A DNA stretch of 63,557 bases, from contig JAFUKD010000011.1 of the NCBI GenBank assembly GCA_017467905.1, positions 1 to 63,557 of the forward strand, written 5' to 3'. Positions within the stretch are counted from its first letter, which is position 1, and the number at the start of each line of letters is the position of its first letter. This document shows positions 1-7,888 of the stretch, one piece after another. A program made the position numbers and the translations under genes. This DNA is from Phascolarctobacterium sp. (GTDB lineage Bacteria > Bacillota > Negativicutes > Acidaminococcales > Acidaminococcaceae). Below the pieces are notes generated by a model. That model made no database searches. It saw only the letters and a program-made list of their open reading frames with translations, and was not told the origin of the DNA.

Positions 1-3
1 AAC

Positions 4-129
4 ATGGCAAAAGAAAAAACGAGAGGAACGAGAAGAAGAAAACCAACAAAAGAAGAAGAGCAAGGAGAGCAAAAAAGAAAATCTCACTATAAGAGTTTAC
101 TTCAGAAAGCTAAAACGGCAAATTCATAA
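4..129 (+). CDS. Small very basic ORF, unrecognised, possibly the tail of a gene cut by the window edge
   Basis: A 41-codon reading frame rich in Lys, Arg and Glu. The codon before the ATG is also open (AAC), so this may be the 3' end of a longer gene that starts outside the window. It is followed directly by a good intrinsic terminator at 145-172, which supports transcription on the plus strand. No family is recognised. Its last third lies inside an inverted duplication (82-119 versus 211-248). Confidence 0.3.
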   Translation: MAKEKTRGTRRRKPTKEEEQGEQKRKSHYKSLLQKAKTANS

Positions 130-248
130 TAAAAAAATTTTTACAGCAGTCAATTTTTAGGACTGCTTTTTTACTTTTATTGGCTTTGGAAAATTTTTAA
201 AAATATTTTTGCCGTTTGGAGTCGCTCATGTAAACTCTTATAGTGAGA
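82..248. repeat. Inverted repeat, 19 bp perfect core in 38 bp arms
   Basis: Positions 82-100 are the exact reverse complement of 230-248. A second matching block (AAACGGC, 113-119) pairs with 211-217. The arms flank an intrinsic terminator. Since one arm is coding sequence of the small ORF at 4-129, this looks like an inverted duplication of its 3' end rather than a simple hairpin. Confidence 0.6.
145..172 (+). terminator. Intrinsic terminator of the small ORF
   Basis: Stem AGCAGTC (145-151) pairs with GACTGCT (161-167), followed by a run of six T on the plus strand. Confidence 0.8.
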
Positions 249-303
249 GGTGAAATTCAAACCGCGCGGAACACCTTGAAAATGAAAGGAGCTGACCAAA
301 CCT

Positions 304-411
304 GTGAACAACAACCAACTCATCAAACGCAGCTTAGTACTCAACGTAGAAGACGGTGTGAACACCAATGGCAGCACCACCACTTAGATAAAGGTGAAGC
401 TTAGCCAATAA
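304..411 (+). pseudogene. Possible DUF1659-like small protein remnant with an in-frame stop
   Basis: After an AAAGGAG site at 285-291, a GTG-started frame at 304 reads IKRSLVLNVEDG and then NTNG. This resembles the N-terminal strand of small Firmicute DUF1659-type proteins. It stops at TAG (385-387), but the same frame continues for seven sensible codons (IKVKLSQ) to TAA at 409-411, followed by a terminator. A point mutation to TAG in a formerly longer gene is one explanation; a real short peptide is the other. The family match is weak and made by eye only. Confidence 0.3.
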
Positions 412-415
412 CAAC

Positions 416-460
416 TGTACCCTCCTTACCTATCGCAGTAAAGAGGGTACATTGTCTTTT
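416..460 (+). terminator. Strong hairpin terminator, possibly bidirectional
   Basis: TGTACCCTC (416-424) pairs perfectly with GAGGGTACA (443-451), followed on the plus strand by ATTGTCTTTT. It separates the short plus-strand ORF from the converging tpsB-like gene and may stop both transcripts. Confidence 0.75.
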
Positions 461-490
461 AAACATCACTAATCATTCAGCGGTTTAGCT

Positions 491-2176
491 TTAGATGTTC
501 TTTTGTAAATAGAAATGAGTACGTGTCTTAGATTTATGAATATTGTCCCCGCTGTCTTCCAAGGGAATACCCAAGGCAACCTTGCCATACCAGCCCTTGT
601 AGAAAAATTCTAAACCGGCACCAGTACTCGAAATATAGCTTCTATCACTGTAAAGATTATAGCTATTATACACTGCGCCATAGTCATAGAACACAAAGCC
701 TCGCAGGCTCTGCTTGTCCTTACTCAAAGGGAAGCCGTATTCCAAGCTGGCGAAGTAACCTTTGTCCCCGCTCAGTTCGCTTTCTTCATAGCCACGCACC
801 GTAGCAATGCCACCAACGGAGAACTGTTCGGAAGAAGGCAAATCTTTTTCATTAGTGTATTGTCCGTAAGCACGCAGTAAAAGGTATGTATCATTGGGTA
901 AATTTTGGCGGCGCATCACATAGGCACCATAATAATTACCACTTACCTCCCGCTCCCGCACTTTCAGTTCAGAATCGTAATCACTTACACTCAACTGAAC
1001 AAACCACAAGCCATTCTTATCGTAGCTACGTGCGTTTAAACCTGCTTTGAGCAGATTTGTTTCATTATCAGCAATGTCCCAGCCGGAATAAGTAGTATTG
1101 GACCACTTACGATGTGCTTCCGCAAAGAAATCTACCTTGGTCAAGGCAGTAACATTTAGGGGATGGTTAATGCCAATGGCTAAATCATTAGAATATGCCT
1201 TAATATCAAAATCTTCAAATTGACCATCAATAATTTTTACCCTGTTACGGCTGTAGGAAAATGTAGCCCTCGTTCCCTCGTTGCTAATAGGCGCATCATA
1301 GGCAAGCATACCACTAACACTGCCTTCGGTAAAAATAGGATTCACTACCAGCCTGTCATCTGCACCGCTCAAACCATAGGCCGCTGACATAAAGCCTACG
1401 CGATACAAGCCACTTTCATCCTGGTTGGCATTATCCACAAAGAAGTAGCTTGACCACGGGTTTTCCAGCTCGTGCAAGGTGAGTACTAAATCAGAAGTTC
1501 CTACTTCCTTCCCCGGTACAAGCTCTGCACTTAGACGATGGTTGTTGGTATTGTTATATAAAAGCAAATCCTTTTGCAGTTGATTCAAATCGCTTAACTC
1601 TCCTTGTTTAGCAGTAACCCTGTCCTGCACATAGCCGGAAAGAATACGCTTATTGCCCTGCACTTTAATTTCTCCGTAATGACCTTCAATCAAGCGGATA
1701 TACACTACGCCATCTTTAATAACCTGCGGAGGTAAAACTGCTTGCGCAGTCTGCACGCCTTTGGCAAGATAAGCAGCGTTAATTTTATCGACAATCTCTT
1801 GTAAATCCTTAACCGTCATCATCTGCACACCCTCAAAGGCTACAAGGCTGCGCAACTCTTCTACAGAAAGCAGCTCGGACTTAGTCACGCGAACTTCCTT
1901 AACCTCAAAGCGAAGGTCTGCCTCCTGAGGAGCAGTAGCCTGCCGTTTAAACTTCACATCAGTGCTTTCAGGAAGGTTCTCTTTATATTTACTTACTTCA
2001 TAATAGCTACGCAAGGTTGCTTCATCACTTAACTGTCTGGAAGCAAAGTCAAAATCCAAATTTTCAGGTATCGCCGCACCAGTGCCACCTGCGCTACCCC
2101 CATTAGCCCAGGCTGTATTTAATAATGTACTTAAAATTGCAGCTGTAAGCAAAAAAGTTCTCGAACATTTTTTCAT
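491..2176 (-). CDS. Two-partner secretion outer-membrane transporter (TpsB; ShlB/FhaC/HecB family)
   Basis: The 561-residue product starts with a signal peptide (about residues 1-24, ending near AWANGG). A POTRA-type domain follows at about 85-165 (FEVKEVRVTKSELLS, then VVYIRLIEGHYGEIKV), and a C-terminal 16-strand barrel of the FhaC type with the conserved RGYEESELSGDKGYFASLE segment. Family members fold in the outer membrane and export one large TpsA exoprotein. The start is supported by GAGGTGAG a few bases upstream. No TpsA partner gene is adjacent inside the window; it may lie elsewhere. A -35 TTGACA is at 2231-2236, with only a weak -10. Confidence 0.9.
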   Translation of the reverse strand: MKKCSRTFLLTAAILSTLLNTAWANGGSAGGTGAAIPENLDFDFASRQLSDEATLRSYYEVSKYKENLPESTDVKFKRQATAPQEADLRFEVKEVRVTKSELLSVEELRSLVAFEGVQMMTVKDLQEIVDKINAAYLAKGVQTAQAVLPPQVIKDGVVYIRLIEGHYGEIKVQGNKRILSGYVQDRVTAKQGELSDLNQLQKDLLLYNNTNNHRLSAELVPGKEVGTSDLVLTLHELENPWSSYFFVDNANQDESGLYRVGFMSAAYGLSGADDRLVVNPIFTEGSVSGMLAYDAPISNEGTRATFSYSRNRVKIIDGQFEDFDIKAYSNDLAIGINHPLNVTALTKVDFFAEAHRKWSNTTYSGWDIADNETNLLKAGLNARSYDKNGLWFVQLSVSDYDSELKVREREVSGNYYGAYVMRRQNLPNDTYLLLRAYGQYTNEKDLPSSEQFSVGGIATVRGYEESELSGDKGYFASLEYGFPLSKDKQSLRGFVFYDYGAVYNSYNLYSDRSYISSTGAGLEFFYKGWYGKVALGIPLEDSGDNIHKSKTRTHFYLQKNI

Positions 2177-2301
2177 AACCTCACCTCGTTCTTAGTATTG
2201 TTATCTATCACAAACTTTTCAGGTAAAAATTGTCAAAACTCCACCAAAAACTAATTCGACACAGGAACTTCCTACTCCTTTAGTTTATCTTAAAATATTG
2301 A

Positions 2302-2338
2302 CAAAAAATAAAACCGCAACCCCTAAGAGCTGCGGTTT
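2302..2338 (-). terminator. Intrinsic terminator after efp
   Basis: AAACCGCA (2311-2318) pairs with TGCGGTTT (2331-2338). On the minus strand the stem is followed by TTATTTTTTGT. Confidence 0.85.
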
Positions 2339-2351
2339 AGAAAATCTTAAA

Positions 2352-2909
2352 TTATGCGCGGGAGATGTAGTCGCCGGTTCTGGTATCGATTGCGAGAACG
2401 TCGCCTTCGTTGATGAACAGAGGAACTTTTACAACGTAGCCGGTGTTCATGGTAGCGTTCTTGCTGCCGCCGGTAGCGGTATCACCTTTAATGCCGGGTT
2501 CGGTTTCAACAACGGTCAATTCTACGGTGTTGGGCAGGTCAACGCCAAGTACACGACCTTCATAGGTCATGATTTTAACATCCATGTTTTCTTGGAGGAA
2601 GTTAAGAGCGGTGCCCAAGGTTTCTTTGCTCAATTCGGTTTGGTCATAGGTTTCGTTGTCCATGAATACATACATGCCGTCAGATTCATAGAGATATTGC
2701 ATGGTACGGCGTTCGATACGAGCTTTCGGCATACGTTCGCCAGCGTTGAAGGTGCGTTCAACTACAGCACCGGTGGACATGTTACGCATTTTTGCACGCA
2801 CGAATGCAGCGCCTTTACCGGGTTTTACGTGTTGGAATTCAACTACTTGCCAGGGGTCACCGTCAATGGTAACGGTTACGTTAGTTTTGAATTCGTTGGT
2901 AGAAATCAT
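2352..2909 (-). CDS. efp: Translation elongation factor P
   Basis: 185 residues, the normal EF-P length, with the three beta-barrel domains of the family. The N-terminal KOW-like domain carries the modification loop ([14 protein letters not shown], target Lys in PGKG). The C-terminal signature region is [32 protein letters not shown]. It relieves ribosome stalling at polyproline stretches. Start chosen with TAGGAGGG upstream. It lies 34 bases after the M24 peptidase gene, the usual pepQ-efp pairing in Firmicutes, and ends in a clear terminator. Confidence 0.97.
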   Translation of the reverse strand: MISTNEFKTNVTVTIDGDPWQVVEFQHVKPGKGAAFVRAKMRNMSTGAVVERTFNAGERMPKARIERRTMQYLYESDGMYVFMDNETYDQTELSKETLGTALNFLQENMDVKIMTYEGRVLGVDLPNTVELTVVETEPGIKGDTATGGSKNATMNTGYVVKVPLFINEGDVLAIDTRTGDYISRA

Positions 2910-2943
2910 AAATAAGCCCTCCTAAATATTTGTGTTTTAAGTA

Positions 2944-4002
2944 TTAAACAATTTCAATAAGCTGTTTCTTGACACCGTTCAAAGCCTTAGCCCCATCTTC
3001 TGTCAAAACAACAGTATCTTCTATACGAACCCCGCCTTTGCCGGGAATGTATATGCCTGGTTCAATGGTAAAAATCATACCGGTTTCCAGTTTGGCGTTG
3101 CCACGCTTGTTAATATTGGGCAGCTCGTGAATTTCAAGCCCCACTCCGTGACCCAAGCCATGAACAAAATAATCGCCGTAGCCACAGGCAACAATGCAGT
3201 CACGCACAATAGCATCCAGCTCCCTGCCGGTCATGCCGGTGCGTGCAGCCTTCATACCCTTGTACTGAGCTTCCTGGACAACGGTGTAAATTTCCTTGTG
3301 CCAGTCACGAGCCATGCCAAGGACAACAGTTCTGGTCATATCAGAATGATACCCCTTGTACACAGCACCAAAGTCAAAGGTAATGAAATCTCCTACCTCT
3401 ACCACCTTGTCGCTTGCCATACCATGGGGCAATGCAGAACGCACGCCGGAAGCAACAATAGTATCGAAGGAAACCTTTTCACTGCCAAGAGCACGCATAT
3501 AATACTCCAAACGTCCTGCTAAGGAACGCTCGGTGCGACCAGGCTTAATATCATCCAGTAATTTGAAGAACGCCTCGTCTGCAATGCGGGCAGCAGTAAC
3601 CATAAGCTCCAGCTCTTTATTATCTTTAATTTGGCGAATACCGCTAAGGTCAAGGCTCTGCAGGCAAGCCTCCTCGCCCAACAGCTCCTTTAATCCAACG
3701 TATTCACAATAGGTAAAGCGCCCACCATCGAAGCCAACTACATTGGCATCCTTGGCCAGCTCTGCAGCCGCAGCCCAAATGCTGCCGGTGTATTCCAGCA
3801 CCTCAAACATTTTCATTTCGTGCTTGGCTTGCTCCGTGTAACGGCCGTCGGTAATCAAAACGCCCTTTACCCTGTCAAGGTAGAACAAGCTGGAATCGCC
3901 ACTGAATCCGGTAATGTAACGGATAGTGGTTTCATCCTTGATAATGACACAATCCACCTGTTCCTTCGCCATAATCTCCAGAACCTTGTTCAAACGTGCC
4001 AT
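2944..4002 (-). CDS. pepQ: Xaa-Pro dipeptidase / aminopeptidase P family (M24)
   Basis: 352 residues: an N-terminal creatinase-like domain (1-125) and a pita-bread M24 catalytic domain. All five metal ligands are visible: Asp210, Asp221, His285, Glu314 and Glu328. The family removes N-terminal residues preceding proline using two Mn or Co ions. The gene is immediately upstream of efp, and the two are probably cotranscribed. Whether it acts as a dipeptidase or an aminopeptidase cannot be told from sequence, so the symbol is approximate. Confidence 0.92.
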   Translation of the reverse strand: MARLNKVLEIMAKEQVDCVIIKDETTIRYITGFSGDSSLFYLDRVKGVLITDGRYTEQAKHEMKMFEVLEYTGSIWAAAAELAKDANVVGFDGGRFTYCEYVGLKELLGEEACLQSLDLSGIRQIKDNKELELMVTAARIADEAFFKLLDDIKPGRTERSLAGRLEYYMRALGSEKVSFDTIVASGVRSALPHGMASDKVVEVGDFITFDFGAVYKGYHSDMTRTVVLGMARDWHKEIYTVVQEAQYKGMKAARTGMTGRELDAIVRDCIVACGYGDYFVHGLGHGVGLEIHELPNINKRGNAKLETGMIFTIEPGIYIPGKGGVRIEDTVVLTEDGAKALNGVKKQLIEIV

Positions 4003-4090
4003 TGCTTCACCACCCTAACTAAATTAAAAGATAATCCACCTTAGTATTTTACCACTCTTGTATAAATCTTTCAAGAATTACCCCCGGAGT

Positions 4091-4327
4091 TTAGATTAAT
4101 TCTTCGCAAAACTCTTCTAAAATATCCACTTTGAAGGGCATATTCTCTAAAATGTCAATTACATCATAAAAGGTATCAGGCGTTGCGTAAAACTTAACAA
4201 TACCTGCCTTGCCGTCAATGGTTCCCACAAGCGCCAAATGCTCATAGCCTTCCATAATCCAGTTCACGTCGGCAATGCGCTCCGGCTCCACCTGCGCGTA
4301 AATCATACTTCGGTCGCCGCTACTCAT
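4091..4327 (-). CDS. DUF4911 domain small protein
   Basis: 78 residues, with no signal peptide or membrane segment. The pattern IYAQVEPERIADVNWIMEGY followed by GIVKFYATPD matches the DUF4911 family of unknown function, typically found beside U32 peptidases in Firmicutes. Its ATG overlaps the TGA of the upstream trhP-like gene by four bases (ATGA), which suggests translational coupling and a related role. Confidence 0.8.
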   Translation of the reverse strand: MSSGDRSMIYAQVEPERIADVNWIMEGYEHLALVGTIDGKAGIVKFYATPDTFYDVIDILENMPFKVDILEEFCEELI

Positions 4328-5556
4328 TTAACCTTCCTCCTGAGCAAGGAGCAAGGCAACAGCTCACACTCACTCTTAACGGTGAACTTCATTTGAGCGT
4401 GTGGTGCGCAGTCAATATGCTCACCGTCAGCATTACGCATATCTTCCAAGGTAAATTCCAAAAGCTTGCCATCCGGCATTAAAAGCTCCAGCACCTCTCC
4501 CTCTTTAACATTGTTGCGCTGTTCAAAAAGGGCACGCTTATTTTCTTTATCGTAGCCAACTACAATACCCACGAAGTCATGAGTCTGCTCGTAGCTGGAA
4601 GTTGTATATACCTGGGAATTTTCATCAGGCTTACCCAAGGCAAAGCCTGTGGTGTACGGGCGGTGCGAAACCTTTTCCAGCTCCTCGCGCCAAGCCTTGC
4701 GTACCTTGTACTTATCAATATTGGCGAAGCAGGAATCAATAGCCTTGCGATAAACACTTACCACTGTAGCAACATAGTGTACGCTCTTCATTCTGCCTTC
4801 AATCTTCAAGCTGCACACGCCTGCACGCATCAGCTCCGGCAAATAATCAATCAGGCACAAGTCCTTGCTGTTCATAATGTAAGTACCGCGTTCATCCTCT
4901 TGGATATCAAACTGCTCACCGGGGCGGTTCTTTTCCATAATGGTATAATCCCAGCGGCAAGCCTGTGCGCAGGCACCACGGTTACCATCACGACCGGTTA
5001 GGAACGCGCTTAACAGGCAACGTCCGGAATAGGAAATGCACATTGCGCCGTGGACAAAGGTTTCCAGCTCCACAGTGGTCTTAGCGCCAATCTCCCCAAT
5101 CTCCGTTAAGGAAAGCTCCCTTGCCAAAACAACACGCTCTGCTCCCAAAGCCTGCCAAGCATTGACAGTTTCAAAATTTGTAGTATTCGCTTGAGTGCTA
5201 ACGTGTAGCGGCAGGTTGGGAACAACCCTCTTCGCCACGCTCCACACTCCCAAATCAGAAATAAGGAGCGCATCTATCCCCGTCTTTTCCAAATCCAAAA
5301 GGTACTGGGGCAATTTATTAACATCTTCGTTATGAGCAAAAATATTTACGGTAACATAAACCTTTTTACCTAAATCGTGAGCGAAGGCGGTAATCTCTGC
5401 AATCTCTTCCATAGAAAAATTATTGGCAAAAGCACGCAGCCCAAAAGCCTTGCCACCTAAGTAAATAGCATCTGCTCCGTACAAAAGAGCCATCTTGCCC
5501 TTTTCCATATTTCCTGCAGGAGCAAGCAGCTCAGGTTTTTCAAAAACTCTACTCAT
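4324..5556 (-). CDS. trhP: U32 family protein, TrhP-like (prephenate-dependent tRNA uridine hydroxylation)
   Basis: 410 residues with the U32 collagenase-like core: N-terminal ELLAPAGNMEKGKMALLYGADA, then the diagnostic cysteine-rich block (FVHGAMCISYSGRCLLSAF, then GACAQACRW) and CSLKIEGRMKS. In Escherichia coli and Bacillus subtilis, members of this type (YegQ/YrrO) make 5-hydroxyuridine at tRNA position 34; older annotations call them peptidases. It begins two bases after mltG with a ribosome site inside the mltG end, matching the B. subtilis yrr order. The TrhP assignment within the U32 family is inferred. Confidence 0.85.
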   Translation of the reverse strand: MSRVFEKPELLAPAGNMEKGKMALLYGADAIYLGGKAFGLRAFANNFSMEEIAEITAFAHDLGKKVYVTVNIFAHNEDVNKLPQYLLDLEKTGIDALLISDLGVWSVAKRVVPNLPLHVSTQANTTNFETVNAWQALGAERVVLARELSLTEIGEIGAKTTVELETFVHGAMCISYSGRCLLSAFLTGRDGNRGACAQACRWDYTIMEKNRPGEQFDIQEDERGTYIMNSKDLCLIDYLPELMRAGVCSLKIEGRMKSVHYVATVVSVYRKAIDSCFANIDKYKVRKAWREELEKVSHRPYTTGFALGKPDENSQVYTTSSYEQTHDFVGIVVGYDKENKRALFEQRNNVKEGEVLELLMPDGKLLEFTLEDMRNADGEHIDCAPHAQMKFTVKSECELLPCSLLRRKVK

Positions 5557-5558
5557 TA

Positions 5559-6572
5559 TTATCTCCCGTTATAAATTTCATCAATGGCTTGCAAATGTTC
5601 CGCATAGGTTCTGGTGAAGCGGTGACGTCCATTGTTTTCTGCAACAAAATATAAATAATCTGTTTGCTCCGGTTCAAGCACAGCCTCAATAGCGCTCAGG
5701 CTGGGACTGCCAATGGGACCGGGGGGCAAGCCATAGTTTTGATAGGTGTTATACGGATTCTGAATCTCCGTATCCTTAAAGGTAATGGTTTCCTTCTGCG
5801 CACCTAAAATATATTGAATGGTGGTATCTGACTGGATGGGCATGCCAATCTCTACACGTTTTAAGAACACACCTGCAATACGAGGCTTCTCATCTGCAAA
5901 AATTGCTTCCATCTCTACCATAGCAGCCATGTTCACCACGTCACGCAGGTTCAGCTTGCGTTCTTTAACAGTACGCAGCACCCCGTTCTTTTGCATAACC
6001 TCGTTAAAATGCCTTACGAAAATGTGCAGGAACTCTTCTTCCGTAGCACCATAGGGCACTTTATAGGTAGCAGGGTAAATAAAGCCCTCGCATTTAAAAA
6101 TTACATTGGGGTCATCAGTCCGCATGTAATCGTAAGGAGCGTACTCCTTCGCGGCGGCAATGAACTCCTCTGCCTTGCCCAAGCCAAGAGCCTCCAGCTT
6201 CCTACCGGTCTTAACCACATTGAAGCCTTCCGGTACGATAAAATCAATCAGCTCAATACGACCATTGGCAAATTCATTGACAATAGCTCCATTGCTCATA
6301 CCGCCTTCGATTTTGTACATACCTGCCTGCAGCTTGTTCGCCAAGCCCTTAAAGCGAGCTTCAAACTTAAAGGCAGCAGGGTCCTTTACCAACTGCTTCT
6401 CGTGCAGCATCTCTGCAATATCAGCAGTAGTCATCCCCACCTTCACATGCACAATCTGCGCACCTTCCTTGGCGAAATCCTTATTATCACCCATAATATG
6501 CATCCAGCCCAGCAAACCGGCTACCGCCAGTACAAATACTGCGGACGCTATACAAAACAATCTTTTTATCAT
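5559..6572 (-). CDS. mltG: Endolytic murein transglycosylase MltG (YceG-like)
   Basis: 337 residues from the chosen ATG at 6572. An N-terminal membrane helix (LFCIASAVFVLAVAGLLGW) precedes a LysM-like region and the YceG catalytic domain, with the conserved glutamate in VEMEA and the block IQSDTTIQYILG and YNTYQNYGLPPGPI. It cuts nascent glycan strands at the inner membrane. An upstream TTG would extend the frame by 16 codons, but that extension is the terminator hairpin of the preceding gene, so it is rejected. GGAG lies at 6584-6587. Confidence 0.95.
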   Translation of the reverse strand: MIKRLFCIASAVFVLAVAGLLGWMHIMGDNKDFAKEGAQIVHVKVGMTTADIAEMLHEKQLVKDPAAFKFEARFKGLANKLQAGMYKIEGGMSNGAIVNEFANGRIELIDFIVPEGFNVVKTGRKLEALGLGKAEEFIAAAKEYAPYDYMRTDDPNVIFKCEGFIYPATYKVPYGATEEEFLHIFVRHFNEVMQKNGVLRTVKERKLNLRDVVNMAAMVEMEAIFADEKPRIAGVFLKRVEIGMPIQSDTTIQYILGAQKETITFKDTEIQNPYNTYQNYGLPPGPIGSPSLSAIEAVLEPEQTDYLYFVAENNGRHRFTRTYAEHLQAIDEIYNGR

Positions 6573-6590
6573 TAAAACTAATTCTCCACT

Positions 6591-6618
6591 AAAAAAATCG
6601 CCGGACAAAACGTCCGGC
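6591..6618 (-). terminator. Intrinsic terminator after the DUF1292 gene
   Basis: GCCGGAC (6600-6606) pairs with GTCCGGC (6612-6618). On the minus strand it is followed by GATTTTTTTAG. It separates the DUF1292 gene from mltG. Confidence 0.85.
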
Positions 6619-6630
6619 AATATTTTACTT

Positions 6631-6984
6631 TTACTCTTCTTCTTCCCAGTATTTTTCGTAAGCTACCTTAACAGCTTCAAACTCTTCGTCGGTAGGTCCT
6701 ACATATACGGGTTCGCCATCTTCGTCAAAGTCAATGCGGGCGATGACAACGTTTTCATCTTCATCTTCGTGGTCATGGTCGTGGTGGCAATGACATTCTT
6801 CGTCTTCGCAGCAATCTGCGCTAATGCCAACCAAAATTGCAAAGTTTTTGTCGCCAACGGGGATTACCATTTCTTCAATGAAATAGCTTTCGTTGCCTTC
6901 GTCGTCAGTCAAAACAACAATGCTTTCTTCCATATCTTCTTCAGCCATAGCTTCTAATTCTTCATTTTTAATATCTTTTTCCAT
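6631..6984 (-). CDS. DUF1292 protein (YrzB family) with a Cys/His-rich acidic insert
   Basis: 117 residues and extremely acidic. The family core (ESIVVLTDDEGNESYFIEEMVIPVGDKNFAILV) is followed by CCEDEECHCHHDHDHEDED, a dense Cys/His/Asp cluster that could bind metal, and then VIARIDFDEDGEPVYVGPTDEEF. DUF1292 genes sit next to ruvX across Firmicutes; the function is unknown. The metal-binding idea is inference from composition only. Confidence 0.85.
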   Translation of the reverse strand: MEKDIKNEELEAMAEEDMEESIVVLTDDEGNESYFIEEMVIPVGDKNFAILVGISADCCEDEECHCHHDHDHEDEDENVVIARIDFDEDGEPVYVGPTDEEFEAVKVAYEKYWEEEE

Positions 6985-7069
6985 TAGGGCACCTCTTTCG
7001 TTAAATATAATGTTATTCTATAATACCTGCCTGTTTCTGTCAATTTTTTCAAGCTCAGGCAGTACATTA

Positions 7070-7489
7070 TCAATGAGCAGGCTTGCTGTCCAAATAATTT
7101 TGCAGAATTACCACAGCAGCCATCATATCAATAATCTTCTTGCGCTTGTTACGGCGCATATCCGCATCAACCAAAACCTTCTCTGCTGCTACGGTAGAAA
7201 GCCTTTCATCCCACAGCACTACCCTGCAGGCAGGAAAGCGGCTACGCAACTCCTCTGCAAAGGCTTCGCAGATTTGCGCACGCTCGCCAATGCTGCCATT
7301 CATATTTTTAGGGTAGCCTACAACCAAAGTGCTTACCTCGTGTTCCTTAATCAGCTCCGCGATACGGGTGAAGTCACGCTCCACACTGGTTCTTCTAATA
7401 GTTTCTACGCCATTGGCAATCATCCACAGCAAATCGCTGGTGGCAATACCAATAGTCTTAGTGCCCACATCAAGGGACATTGCTCGCAT
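7070..7489 (-). CDS. ruvX: RuvX/YqgF RNase H-fold nuclease (16S rRNA processing; Holliday-junction resolvase-like)
   Basis: 139 residues, the standard length. The N-terminal strand MSLDVGTKTIGIA carries the first catalytic Asp. VVGYPKNMNGSIGERA, WDERLST and the last motif RKKIIDMMAAVVILQNYLD complete the active site. In bacteria it trims pre-16S rRNA. It follows ireB by 10 bases and precedes the DUF1292 gene, the conserved Firmicute order. Confidence 0.95.
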   Translation of the reverse strand: MRAMSLDVGTKTIGIATSDLLWMIANGVETIRRTSVERDFTRIAELIKEHEVSTLVVGYPKNMNGSIGERAQICEAFAEELRSRFPACRVVLWDERLSTVAAEKVLVDADMRRNKRKKIIDMMAAVVILQNYLDSKPAH

Positions 7490-7499
7490 ATTCTTCTCC

Positions 7500-7760
7500 T
7501 TATTTTCCCAAGGTTTTCAAATAGCTCTTTACAAGCTCTTCAATCAGTTCATAGCGTTCATGACGGCGCAGAGTTGTACGCGCGTTCTTGTAGCTGGTAA
7601 TGTAAGTAGGGTCACCGCTCAGCAAATACCCTGCCAGCTGATCCACAGGATTATAGCCCTTTTCTTCCAGCGCAGCATAAACTTCTTTTATGGTTTCCGC
7701 AACCTCTTTCTTTTCAGGGGCACGTTTAAACATCATAGTTTCTTGAGATACATCAGTCAT
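7500..7760 (-). CDS. ireB: IreB family regulatory phosphoprotein (DUF965, YrzL)
   Basis: 86 residues. The family signature is obvious: [22 protein letters not shown], then [20 protein letters not shown] and [19 protein letters not shown]. In Enterococcus the homologue is a substrate of the Ser/Thr kinase IreK. It sits between alaS and ruvX as in most Firmicutes and has its own promoter inside the alaS terminator region. Start supported by AAAGGAGG upstream. Confidence 0.95.
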   Translation of the reverse strand: MTDVSQETMMFKRAPEKKEVAETIKEVYAALEEKGYNPVDQLAGYLLSGDPTYITSYKNARTTLRRHERYELIEELVKSYLKTLGK

Positions 7761-7792
7761 AGCTTTCGCCTCCTTTATCTCCTATTCTATAT

Positions 7793-7822
7793 ATTTTACC
7801 ATAAAGTAAAAAACACCTGCAA
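7793..7822 (-). promoter_or_regulatory. Promoter of ireB-ruvX, overlapping the alaS terminator
   Basis: On the minus strand, -35 TTGCAG (7817-7822) and -10 TAAAAT (7793-7798, with an extended TGG) are separated by 18 bases. The -35 box lies in the downstream arm of the alaS terminator stem. Confidence 0.6.
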
Positions 7823-7841
7823 CCATTGGTTACAGGTGTTT
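7803..7841 (-). terminator. Intrinsic terminator after alaS
   Basis: AACACCTG (arm near 7812) pairs with CAGGTGTT (ending at 7841), with an inner AACCA/TGGTT pairing. On the minus strand the stem is followed by TTTTTTACTTT. Confidence 0.85.
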
Positions 7842-7888
7842 ATCCATAATATTTAAAAATTGATAGAAGTGCTTATGGCAATTTTTTA

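Noticed and set aside
5559-6620. Upstream TTG start for mltG
   Set aside because: The extension is translated from the terminator hairpin of the preceding gene and adds residues before the natural membrane anchor.
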